Shown here: positions 42,513 to 51,179 of the stretch, piece by piece
Position numbering within the stretch: the stretch's first letter is position 1
How the letters are laid out: the number at the start of each line of letters is the position of its first letter
NCBI GenBank assembly: GCA_015057005.1
Contig: SVFF01000009.1
Span: 27,394 to 91,393 of the forward strand
Length of the DNA: 64,000 nt
Reading direction: 5' to 3'
From: Lachnospiraceae bacterium
GTDB lineage: Bacteria; Bacillota; Clostridia; Lachnospirales; Lachnospiraceae
The notes under the pieces: generated by a model
The model's input: the letters and a program-made list of their open reading frames with translations, nothing else
What the model was told of the DNA's origin: nothing
The model's database searches: none
Made by a program: the position numbers and the translations under genes

Positions 42513-45077
42513 ATGAAATTAATTGATAAGATATTCGGAACCCGCAGTTCCAGAGAGTTAAAGCGCATTATGCCGATCGTAGACAAGATTGAGGAGTTAC
42601 GCCCCGGGATGCAGGCTCTTTCGGATGAGGAATTGCGCGGCAAGACTGCGGAGTTTAAAAATCGTCTGGCAGCAGGAGAGACTCTGGATGATATTTTGCC
42701 GGAGGCTTACGCAGTAGTCCGCGAGGCTGCAAAGCGTGTGCTGAATACAGAACATTACCGTGTACAGCTGATCGGCGGCGTGATCCTGCATCAGGGACGT
42801 ATTGCGGAGATGCGTACCGGTGAGGGTAAGACACAGACCGCTATTTTGCCGGCATACTTAAATGCCCTGACAGGAAAGGGCGTTCACGTGGTTACCGTCA
42901 ACGACTATCTGGCAAAGCGTGACGCAGAGTGGATGGGACAGGTTCATGAGTTCCTTGGCCTGAAAGTAGGCGTGGTGCTTAACAGTATGAAGCCTGACGA
43001 GAGACGGGAGGCTTACAACTGTGATATCACTTACGTGACCAACAATGAACTGGGCTTTGATTACCTGCGTGACAATATGGTCATCTACAAAGAACAGCTG
43101 GTACTTCGCGGGCTTCATTTCGCCATCATCGATGAGGTGGACTCTGTGTTGATCGACGAAGCCAGAACTCCTCTGATCATTTCCGGCCAGAGCGGCAAGT
43201 CCACGGCACTTTATCAGGCCTGTGATCTGCTGGCCCGCCAGTTAAAGCGCGGCGCGGATATGCAGCAGCTTTCCAAGCTGGATGCCATCATGGGTATTGA
43301 GCAGGAAGAGACCGGAGACTTTATCGTAAATGAGAAGGATAAGGTGGTCAATCTGACTGCGGAAGGTGTGGCAAAGGTAGAGCGTTTCTTCCAGATCGAG
43401 AATCTGGCTGATCCCGAGCATCTGGAGATCCAGCACAATATGACATTGGCGCTGCGCGCCCATAACCTGATGTTCAGGGACCAGGATTATGTGGTAAAGG
43501 ATGACCAGGTCATGATCGTCGATGAGTTTACCGGACGTATCATGCCGGGCCGCCGTTATTCTGATGGTCTTCACCAGGCGATTGAGGCAAAAGAGCATGT
43601 AAAGGTAAAAAGAGAGAGCAAGACGCTGGCTACCATTACCTTCCAGAATTTCTTTAATCTGTTTACCAGAAAATGCGGTATGACCGGTACCGCTCTTACT
43701 GAGGAGAACGAGTTCCGTGAGATCTACGGCATGGACGTTGTGGAGATTCCCACCAACCTGCCCGTTGCCCGTATCGATCATCAGGACGCTGTATACAAGA
43801 CCAAAGAAGAAAAACTGCGCGCGATCGTAGAGGCTGTAGAAGAGGCACATGCCAAGGGGCAGCCGGTGCTGGTGGGTACCATCACCATCGAAGCCAGTGA
43901 AGAGATCAGCCGCAGACTTACCAAGAGAGGCATTCATCATAAGGTGCTGAATGCAAAGTTCCATGAAATGGAAGCGGAGATCGTAGCGGATGCAGGTATG
44001 CATGGTGCGGTTACCATCGCTACCAACATGGCAGGCCGTGGTACCGATATTAAGCTGGACGCAGATGCAAAGGCTGCCGGCGGTCTTAAAATCATTGGTA
44101 CAGAACGCCATGAGTCCAGACGTATCGACAACCAGCTGCGTGGACGTTCCGGACGTCAGGGTGATCCCGGTGAGTCCAAGTTCTACATTTCCCTGCAGGA
44201 CGATCTGATGCGATTGTTCGGTTCCGAGCGATTGATCAGTATGTTCAATGCCCTGGGCGTGCCCGAAGGACAGGAGATTGAGCACAGCTCCCTGACCAAT
44301 GCCATTGAGTCTGCCCAGAAAAAGATTGAGAACAACAACTTCGGTATCCGTAAGAATCTGTTGGAATACGACCGTGTTATGTGCGAACAGCGTGAGATCA
44401 TCTATGAGGAGCGTAACCGCGTTCTGAACGGTGAGAGCATGCGGGATGTGATCTACAAGATGATCACGGATATTACTGAGAACAGTGTAGATATCTGTAT
44501 CAATGATGATGCTGCCGCAGAAGATTGGGATCTGAATGAGCTGAATACGCTGCTCCTGCCTACAGTGCCGCTGCAGCCCATTACCAAAGAGCGCATTGCT
44601 AAGGCCAAGAAGAACGAGCTGAAACAGCAGCTGAAGGAAGAGGCTGTGAAGCTTTATGAGAGCAAAGAAGCAGAATTCCCCAATTCCGAATCTATTCGTG
44701 AGCTGGAGCGCGTGATCCTGCTGAAGGTTATCGACCGCAAGTGGATGGACCATATCGACGATATGGATCAGCTGCGTCAAGGTGTAGGTCTTCAGGCTTA
44801 TGGCCAGAGAGACCCCTTGGTGGAATATAAGATGAGCGGCTACGATATGTTCGATGAGATGACTCAGAATATCCGCGAAGAGACCATTCGTCTGCTGTTC
44901 CGTGTGCGCATTGAGCAGAAAGTGGAGCGTGAGCAGGTGGCTAAAGTGACCGGTACCAACAAGGATGATTCCTTGGCCAAGGCTCCTGTTAAGCGTGCTG
45001 ACAATAAAGTCTACCCTAATGATCCTTGCCCCTGCGGCAGCGGCAAGAAATATAAGCAGTGCTGTGGCAGAAAATAA
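42513..45077 (+). CDS. secA: Protein translocase ATPase SecA
   Basis: Motor of the general secretion pathway, 854 residues, acting at the membrane with SecYEG. Visible parts are [20 protein letters not shown] (Walker A), [20 protein letters not shown] (the DEVD box), [27 protein letters not shown] and [18 protein letters not shown]. The C-terminal zinc finger is [14 protein letters not shown]. The start ATG 42513 fits the family N-terminus (MKLIDKIFG). The open frame before it, back to 42393, is leader. prfB follows, the usual secA-prfB order in Firmicutes. Confidence 0.97.
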   Translation: MKLIDKIFGTRSSRELKRIMPIVDKIEELRPGMQALSDEELRGKTAEFKNRLAAGETLDDILPEAYAVVREAAKRVLNTEHYRVQLIGGVILHQGRIAEMRTGEGKTQTAILPAYLNALTGKGVHVVTVNDYLAKRDAEWMGQVHEFLGLKVGVVLNSMKPDERREAYNCDITYVTNNELGFDYLRDNMVIYKEQLVLRGLHFAIIDEVDSVLIDEARTPLIISGQSGKSTALYQACDLLARQLKRGADMQQLSKLDAIMGIEQEETGDFIVNEKDKVVNLTAEGVAKVERFFQIENLADPEHLEIQHNMTLALRAHNLMFRDQDYVVKDDQVMIVDEFTGRIMPGRRYSDGLHQAIEAKEHVKVKRESKTLATITFQNFFNLFTRKCGMTGTALTEENEFREIYGMDVVEIPTNLPVARIDHQDAVYKTKEEKLRAIVEAVEEAHAKGQPVLVGTITIEASEEISRRLTKRGIHHKVLNAKFHEMEAEIVADAGMHGAVTIATNMAGRGTDIKLDADAKAAGGLKIIGTERHESRRIDNQLRGRSGRQGDPGESKFYISLQDDLMRLFGSERLISMFNALGVPEGQEIEHSSLTNAIESAQKKIENNNFGIRKNLLEYDRVMCEQREIIYEERNRVLNGESMRDVIYKMITDITENSVDICINDDAAAEDWDLNELNTLLLPTVPLQPITKERIAKAKKNELKQQLKEEAVKLYESKEAEFPNSESIRELERVILLKVIDRKWMDHIDDMDQLRQGVGLQAYGQRDPLVEYKMSGYDMFDEMTQNIREETIRLLFRVRIEQKVEREQVAKVTGTNKDDSLAKAPVKRADNKVYPNDPCPCGSGKKYKQCCGRK

Positions 45078-45102
45078 AAAAGGCTGTGATGTCGAAAGTA
45101 TG

Positions 45103-45259
45103 CGGGGGTGAGAACGGCCTATCCCACCATCGGCATGTTCTCACTCCGTAAAAACCGCAGCGGATACTAAGCTCGAGACGAAACCTACGGTTCGTCTGAC
45201 CTCGCTAAGTACCGGCGGTTTTTAAGGGCCTTATGGTGGGACAGGCTGTCCTTCCCCCG
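45103..45259. other. Nested palindrome between secA and prfB
   Basis: The pairs nest around one axis: CGGGGG with CCCCCG, TCCCACCAT with ATGGTGGGA, AAAAACCGC with GCGGTTTTT, and AGACGAA with TTCGTCT at the tip. The whole fills most of the gap. It could act as a terminator for secA or as an mRNA processing element. It resembles in style the palindromes at 22725 and 34322. Confidence 0.8.
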
Positions 45260-45302
45260 AAAACTTAGGACATCAAGAATAAATAGAAAGAAGGTGACGC
45301 AA

Positions 45303-46428
45303 GTGGTTGAATTAGACCAGATGAAAACAGAAATTCTGACTTACGAGACTCCTTTGGCGGAAGTGAGGGATTCACTTTGACCTTGCTAACAAGGTGAAGC
45401 GAATCGAAGAATTGGAAATGGATATGGAGGCTCCCGGTTTCTGGGACAATCCCGATATATCCAACCAGAAAATGAAGGAATTAAAGAATTTAAAGAGTGT
45501 GGTAGAACAGTGTGAAAAGCTGGAGACCCAGTATGAGGATATCCTGACTCTGATCGAAATGGGATATGAGGAGAACGATGAGTCTCTGGTGGCGGAGATC
45601 CGCGGTGAACTGGACGAGTTTGTTGCCGAGTTCGAGGAACTGCGTTTGAGCACGCTGCTTTCCGGTGAATATGACAAAAATGATGCCATTCTGAAACTGA
45701 ATGCAGGAGCAGGTGGTACCGAAAGCTGCGACTGGTGCGGCATGCTTTACCGTATGTACACCAGATGGGCAGAGCGTAAAGGTTTTTCTGTGGAAGTGTT
45801 GGACTATCTGGATGGCGACGAGGCGGGCATCAAGTCTGTAACCTTCCAGGTAAACGGAGACAATGCGTATGGTTACCTGAAATCCGAGAAGGGTGTGCAT
45901 CGTCTGGTGCGTATTTCTCCCTTCAATGCCCAGGGAAAACGCCAGACCTCCTTTGTGTCCCTGGATGTTATGCCTGATATCGAGGCTGATCTGGATGTGG
46001 AGATCGACGAGAAGGATCTGCGCATCGACACCTACCGAAGCAGCGGTGCCGGTGGTCAGCATATCAACAAGACCTCTTCAGCCATCAGAATCACCCACAT
46101 TCCTACCGGTACAGTAGTACAGTGTCAGAATGAACGAAGCCAGTTCCAGAATAAGGACAAGGCTATGCAGATGCTGAAAGCAAAGTTGTATCTGTTAAAG
46201 CAGGAAGCCAATGTAGAAAAGCTTTCCGATATCCGCGGCGAGGTAAAGGACATCGGTTGGGGCAACCAGATCCGTTCCTATGTAATGCAGCCCTACACCA
46301 TGGTTAAGGATCACAGAACAGATGTGGAGACCGGTAATGTGGATGCGGTCATGGACGGAAGTCTGGATCTCTTTATTAACGGTTATCTGAAATGGATCAA
46401 TGTGTCCAAAAACGAAGAGGCACAATAA
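45303..46428 (+). CDS. prfB: Peptide chain release factor 2, read through a programmed +1 frameshift
   Basis: Release factor that recognises UGA and UAA, 374 residues. Translation starts at GTG 45303 after AAGGTGA, reads 25 codons to an in-frame TGA at 45378, and must shift +1 to continue to 46428 (codons 45303-45377 joined to 45379-46428). The tripeptide region is ISPFNAQG, and the catalytic GGQ loop is SSGAGGQHINKTSS. Low RF2 lets the ribosome shift, so the protein regulates its own level. It sits downstream of secA, as in many Firmicutes. Confidence 0.96.
45366..45381 (+). promoter_or_regulatory. RF2 programmed frameshift site
   Basis: The sequence CTTTGAC (45375-45381) is the classical RF2 shift site, with an AGGGA Shine-Dalgarno-like element a few bases upstream (45366-45370). 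CTT slips to TTT and reading continues with GAC. Confidence 0.95.
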
Positions 46429-46441
46429 AGCAGATGAAATG

Positions 46442-46478
46442 AGCGGTTCTCGGCCCGGTGCCGTGGGACCGCTTTTTG
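46442..46478 (+). terminator. Terminator after prfB
   Basis: AGCGGTTC pairs with GGACCGCT (one mismatch), followed by five T. Confidence 0.85.
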
Positions 46479-46531
46479 TACAAATGCTATTCCAAATGTA
46501 GTCCTATATTTGGAAGTGAGAGGAAAAACAG

Positions 46532-49500
46532 ATGTTATATCCGAAGAATCAGACGTCAAAATTACAAGATGAACTTTTTAAAACTCCTACCAGTGAGTAC
46601 CGTGGAACTCCTTTCTGGGCCTGGAATGGAAAACTTGACAGAGAAGAACTGGGACGCCAGATAGACATATTCGAAGAAATGGGCCTGGGCGGTTTTCATA
46701 TGCACGTGCGTACCGGCATGGACAGTCCTTATTTGGATGAAGAATTTATGGAATACATCCGTTTTTGTGTAAATAAGGCCAAGGAGAAAGGTATGCTGGC
46801 CTGGTTGTATGATGAAGACCGTTGGCCATCCGGCACAGCGGGAGGCAAGGTCACAGGTCCTCACCCGGAGTTTTCCAGAAAGATGTTGCTGTTTACACCC
46901 AATCCTTACGCGCCGGATAGACCGAATAGGGCAACTCAGCCAGAACCCGGCAGAGGACAGAAAACCATACGGCAGGATAATGGTGTATTACTTGCAGTTT
47001 ATGATATTGTTTTGCATGAGGACGGTACATTGAAATCTGCAGAATGTATTGGGGAAGAAGAGGAGGCAAAGGGTACAAAATGGTATGCCTATATGGAGTC
47101 TTCCACCGCAGATCCCTGGTTTAATAACTGTGCTTATGTGGATACCTTGAACTCGGACGCTATTAAACTGTTTATAGAGACCACTCATGAGGCTTACAGA
47201 AAGGCCGTTGGTGAGGAGTTTGACAAGACAATTCCTGCAATCTTTACCGATGAACCCCAGTTTGCGCCCAAGGAGACACTGGACTATGCAAAGGAAGAAA
47301 AGGATGTATTTTTGTCCTGGACCGATAAGTTGCCTGAGATTTATAGGGAGCGTTATGGCGAAGACCTGATGGAGAAAATACCGGAATTGATCTGGGAACT
47401 GCCGGAAGGGAGACTATCCCAGGCAAGATATCGCTTCCATGATACGGTGACACAGTTGTTTGTGGATACTTACTGTAAGCAGATCGGTGCTTGGTGCAGG
47501 GAGAATGGAATTGCATTGACTGGCCATGTAATGGGAGAATCCCCTTTGGAGAAACAGACCAAGGCGGTAGGTGATGCCATGCGCTGTTATCCCGAGTTTG
47601 GTATCCCGGGCATTGATATGCTGTGTGATTGGCATGAATATAATACTGCAAAGCAGACCCAGTCCATGGTCCATCAGATGGGAAAGCCCGGTATGCTCAG
47701 TGAGCTTTATGGTGTGACTGGCTGGGATTATGATTTTCGTGGTTATAAGCTGCAGGGAGATTGGCAGGCTGCATTGGGAGTCACTGTGAGAGTGCCTCAT
47801 TTGTCCTGGATGACCATGAAGGGTGAGGCCAAGCGTGATTATCCGGCTTCTATCAGTTATCAGTCCCCTTGGTGGGATCAGTTTGCAATGGTAGAAGACC
47901 ATTTTGCCAGATTGAATACCGCAATGACCCGTGGAAAAGCCAATGTGAAAGTGGGCGTGATCCACCCGATTGAGAGTTATTGGTTGTATTGGGGTCCGGC
48001 CGAGCAGACGGCGGCCCTTCGCAGCCGCCTGGAAAAACAGTATGGTCAGCTGACAGAGTATCTTTTGTTTGGATTGATTGATTTTGACTTTATCAATGAG
48101 GCCTCTTTGCCGGAGCAGTGCTTGCAAGCGTCCAATCCCTTGCAGGTAGGTGAAATGAGCTATGACGCTGTGATCGTATCCGGATGTGCAACGCTGCGAG
48201 CTACAACTGTGGAACGGTTGAAAGTATTTGCGCAGCAGGGCGGTAAGGTAATCTTCGTAGGTGACTGTCCGGAATATGTGGATGCAGAACCCTCTCAGGC
48301 AGTGCGCGATCTTTATGATAAGAGTATCCATGCGAGTCTTGATCAGACAGCCATCCTGAATGTGCTGGCAGAAGAGCGAATGCTGGATATCCGGGACAAA
48401 AACGGACGGCGAACTGAGAATCTGATTTATCAGTTAAGAGAGGATGGAGATGCACAGTGGCTGTTTGTGGCCAATGGCAAGAATCCGGACTGCCCTGATG
48501 TGGATGATGCTCCGATACTTCGTTTCGTCATCAAGGGAGAATATAACATTACGGAGTATAATACTTTGAATGGAGAGATTCAGCCCCTTACGGTTAGCAT
48601 GCAGGACGGCAATACTGTTTTCCGGCGCCCTTGGCATATACACGACAGTTTGCTGCTTCGTCTGGAGGCTTGTAGACGAGAGGTGGATACTTGCCCGGTA
48701 CCGATAGCAGAAAAGGAAGATGTTCAGAAAACTGCTGCTGTAGAAATCAGACAGACTGCGATGCCGGTAAACATTATGGGGCAGGTGGATGTGAGCCTTG
48801 ACGAGCCTAATATGCTCTTGCTGGATATGGCAGAATATTCTGTGAATGACGGAGAATGGCAGCCCTTGGAGGAATTGCTGCGTTTGGATAATCAGGTGCG
48901 GAAAATGCTGCAGATTCCCCTCAGACGCAAGGAAGTGGTACAGCCCTATCTGATTGAGGAGGAGACTCCTGAGAACTATTTGAAACTGCGCTTTGTGATA
49001 TCTGCTGAATATAGGGTAGAGCAGCCGCTGCTTGGTCTGGAGGATTTGAAAGATACCCGGATTTGGTGGAATGGGAAAGGAGTAGAGACAAAGTCTATAG
49101 GCTGGTATGTGGACAAAGCTATTGAGACGACTATGCTGCCGCCCTTGGAAATTGGAGAGAATATCCTGGAATTACAAGTTCCCATTGGCAGAAGAACCAA
49201 CCTGGAATATTATTATCTTCTGGGAGATTTCGGTGTACGTGTGAATGGTTTAATGAAAACGGTCACTGCGCCGGTGCGGAAGGTTGGATTTTCCGATATT
49301 ACCACGCAGGGACTTCCTTTTTACACGGGCAACGTAAATTATCATTTTGAAGTGGAAACAGAAAAGTCACTGGCCATCAGGATACCCCGTTACAGAGGTG
49401 GCCTGATCAAAGTGTTGGTGGATAGTGAAGATCGGGGAAATATCGCTTTTTCTCCCTATTATCTAGAAGTGAACGGACTGGAGGCTGGAAAACATCAGAT

Positions 49501-49714
49501 AACGTTGAAGGTGTACGGTGTACGTCAGAATGGTTTTGCCCAGCTGCATCATACCCCAGGCGTCTATTTTTACCAGAGTCCCAATTCCTGGCGTTCCGGC
49601 GGAGATCTGTGGTGTTACGAATACCAGTTCAAACCCATGGGAATATTAAAAAGCCCCGAGCTTTACGGCCCGAAGGGCGGTAAAGCAACGGAGCATTTTA
49701 GAGATAGAAGCTGA
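46532..49714 (+). CDS. GH106-like glycoside hydrolase (probable alpha-L-rhamnosidase)
   Basis: Large cytoplasmic protein of 1060 residues without a signal peptide. The start RGTPFWAWNGKLDREELGRQ, MGLGGFHMHVRTGMDSPYL and GMLAWLYDEDRWPSGTAGG matches the barrel of the GH106 rhamnosidase-like family. Other stretches are IPAIFTDEPQF, ALTGHVMGES and SELYGVTGWDYDFRGYKLQG. A glutamine-amidotransferase-like part (VIVSGCATLR, GGKVIFVGDCPEY) and C-terminal beta-sandwich domains with LEVNGLEAGKHQITLKVYG follow. GH106 enzymes are inverting and act on plant or pectin rhamnosides, which would fit the uronate genes nearby. The family call is good; the substrate is inferred. Confidence 0.82.
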   Translation: MLYPKNQTSKLQDELFKTPTSEYRGTPFWAWNGKLDREELGRQIDIFEEMGLGGFHMHVRTGMDSPYLDEEFMEYIRFCVNKAKEKGMLAWLYDEDRWPSGTAGGKVTGPHPEFSRKMLLFTPNPYAPDRPNRATQPEPGRGQKTIRQDNGVLLAVYDIVLHEDGTLKSAECIGEEEEAKGTKWYAYMESSTADPWFNNCAYVDTLNSDAIKLFIETTHEAYRKAVGEEFDKTIPAIFTDEPQFAPKETLDYAKEEKDVFLSWTDKLPEIYRERYGEDLMEKIPELIWELPEGRLSQARYRFHDTVTQLFVDTYCKQIGAWCRENGIALTGHVMGESPLEKQTKAVGDAMRCYPEFGIPGIDMLCDWHEYNTAKQTQSMVHQMGKPGMLSELYGVTGWDYDFRGYKLQGDWQAALGVTVRVPHLSWMTMKGEAKRDYPASISYQSPWWDQFAMVEDHFARLNTAMTRGKANVKVGVIHPIESYWLYWGPAEQTAALRSRLEKQYGQLTEYLLFGLIDFDFINEASLPEQCLQASNPLQVGEMSYDAVIVSGCATLRATTVERLKVFAQQGGKVIFVGDCPEYVDAEPSQAVRDLYDKSIHASLDQTAILNVLAEERMLDIRDKNGRRTENLIYQLREDGDAQWLFVANGKNPDCPDVDDAPILRFVIKGEYNITEYNTLNGEIQPLTVSMQDGNTVFRRPWHIHDSLLLRLEACRREVDTCPVPIAEKEDVQKTAAVEIRQTAMPVNIMGQVDVSLDEPNMLLLDMAEYSVNDGEWQPLEELLRLDNQVRKMLQIPLRRKEVVQPYLIEEETPENYLKLRFVISAEYRVEQPLLGLEDLKDTRIWWNGKGVETKSIGWYVDKAIETTMLPPLEIGENILELQVPIGRRTNLEYYYLLGDFGVRVNGLMKTVTAPVRKVGFSDITTQGLPFYTGNVNYHFEVETEKSLAIRIPRYRGGLIKVLVDSEDRGNIAFSPYYLEVNGLEAGKHQITLKVYGVRQNGFAQLHHTPGVYFYQSPNSWRSGGDLWCYEYQFKPMGILKSPELYGPKGGKATEHFRDRS

Positions 49715-50515
49715 TTATTGGGAGTTTTCTGTGCTGCTTGCCGGATTCATGATATCCAGGAAGTACAGCGCCATAGTCATGTTGGTGTAGGGGGTAACCC
49801 ACAGACTGCCGACACCAAAACTTAATAATCCCAGAATGTGTAAGGGCAGGAAGCTCAGCTGTAATAAGAAAAGCTTGAGTTTCTTGCCTTTCATGATTCG
49901 GATACTCAGCCGGATGACCTCGCTTCCGCTGTATTTGGGGAAATCAAGCAGCAGAAAGTGGCATTGTGACAAGCTTAAGGAGAAGGGCAGGTAAATGAGG
50001 GCACCCAGTACTAAGCTGATCGCAGTATAGATAAGCCATGTGGCAGAACCGTCTGTCTGGTACAGGATCAGGAATATATTGTAGGGCAGCAGGCACAATG
50101 TGTTTACCAGTGTGGAAACTGCGGAAACTGTAAGGGAACGCTTAAATATATGCTGGAAACCGTAAAAAAGATGGGTGATTTTTGCTTTGCGGCCGCAGGA
50201 AATATTTAAAAAATAAAGTGCGATACCGGTGTTGAACACGCCCATGATTGCGCCCACCACCTGGGATACCAGATACATCAGGATGGAGGAAGTAATGGTG
50301 AATCCTGCTATGCCGGCAGCATTGGCAGTGCTGTCCCCGTACTGCAGCATCATGATAATGGTCATAATGTTGGTGAACAGCATAGTAATGCTGAAGGTGA
50401 TGGAAGAGGTAAACAGGGAGGGGAGCATGTTGGCTATGGCCGCGCTGTTAAAACGCCCTGTGAGATGTTCTTTTGCTTTATCTTTTATATCAGAAAATGT
50501 CTTGTATTGATTCAT
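49715..50515 (-). CDS. DUF975 family membrane protein
   Basis: Integral membrane protein of 266 residues with five to six helices. The start YKTFSDIKDKAKEHLTGRF, the ALYFLNISCGRKAKITHLFYGF loop and LPFSLSLSQCHFLLLDFP are typical of DUF975, whose function is not known. The start ATG 50515 follows GGAG. Its stop codon touches the stop of the GH106-like gene with no gap. The gene after the small DUF4190-type protein runs in the same direction, so the two may form a unit. Confidence 0.8.
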   Translation of the reverse strand: MNQYKTFSDIKDKAKEHLTGRFNSAAIANMLPSLFTSSITFSITMLFTNIMTIIMMLQYGDSTANAAGIAGFTITSSILMYLVSQVVGAIMGVFNTGIALYFLNISCGRKAKITHLFYGFQHIFKRSLTVSAVSTLVNTLCLLPYNIFLILYQTDGSATWLIYTAISLVLGALIYLPFSLSLSQCHFLLLDFPKYSGSEVIRLSIRIMKGKKLKLFLLQLSFLPLHILGLLSFGVGSLWVTPYTNMTMALYFLDIMNPASSTENSQ

Positions 50516-50536
50516 TTGCGTACTCCGTTCCAAAAA

Positions 50537-50914
50537 TTAAAAATACATACTGAAAAATTCTTCTAAAGAAACACCGTACATCTGCTGCATCATGATGTCA
50601 ATTTGCTCTCTGAAAGTAGGATCATAGAACAGCAGATAGATGGAATAAACTACTGCCAGGATGCCAAGCAGGATGCCGATTGCTGAGGTGACGATACCGG
50701 TGATGCTCATGCCGGAGAGAGATTCTCCCTTTCGCTTGGAGAGGATGGCAAACAATATACTCAGTGCACCTGCGGGAACACCCAGGATGCCGGTACAGCA
50801 AAGCACAAGGCTTAAGATTCCGCATACCAGAGAGGCGGTGGCAAAGCCGTTGGGGCGCTTGGTGGGTTGATTGGGAACGTAATTAGTGTTTTCGGAATTC
50901 TGATTAAAATCCAT
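50537..50914 (-). CDS. DUF4190-type small membrane protein
   Basis: Protein of 125 residues with an Asn/Pro-rich cytoplasmic start (NSENTNYVPNQPTKRPNG), then two helices: ASLVCGILSLVLCCTGILGV and SITGIVTSAIGILLGILAVV, separated by LSKRKGESLSG. This matches the DUF4190 pattern. The function is unknown. AAAGGAGA lies eight bases before ATG 50914. The DUF975 gene follows 21 bases downstream. Confidence 0.78.
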   Translation of the reverse strand: MDFNQNSENTNYVPNQPTKRPNGFATASLVCGILSLVLCCTGILGVPAGALSILFAILSKRKGESLSGMSITGIVTSAIGILLGILAVVYSIYLLFYDPTFREQIDIMMQQMYGVSLEEFFSMYF

Positions 50915-51179
50915 ATAAGAATCTCCTTTATTGATTTCTAGTCTTACTTTAGCACCTTTGGAGAGATTAGGCAAATGTATCTGCCTAAAATTTATAGATA
51001 TTTCATTTTTGAAGTCCTGAAACAAAATTTTGAGTGCCAAATGTCAATGTTCTGGTTGAAAATCCCCAGTTCTTTCCATTATAATAAGAAAGTGCCTGAA
51101 TATATCCGGGGCGCATTTACAACATCATTTTATTGCCGGCTGTGAGTCGGCGGTAAAGCAGGAAAGGCATGGTTATAAA

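Noticed and set aside
43242..44780. Long minus-strand open frame (512 codons) inside secA
   Set aside because: It lies fully opposite secA, has no ribosome site, and its translation is rich in His, Leu and Gln as expected for an antisense shadow.
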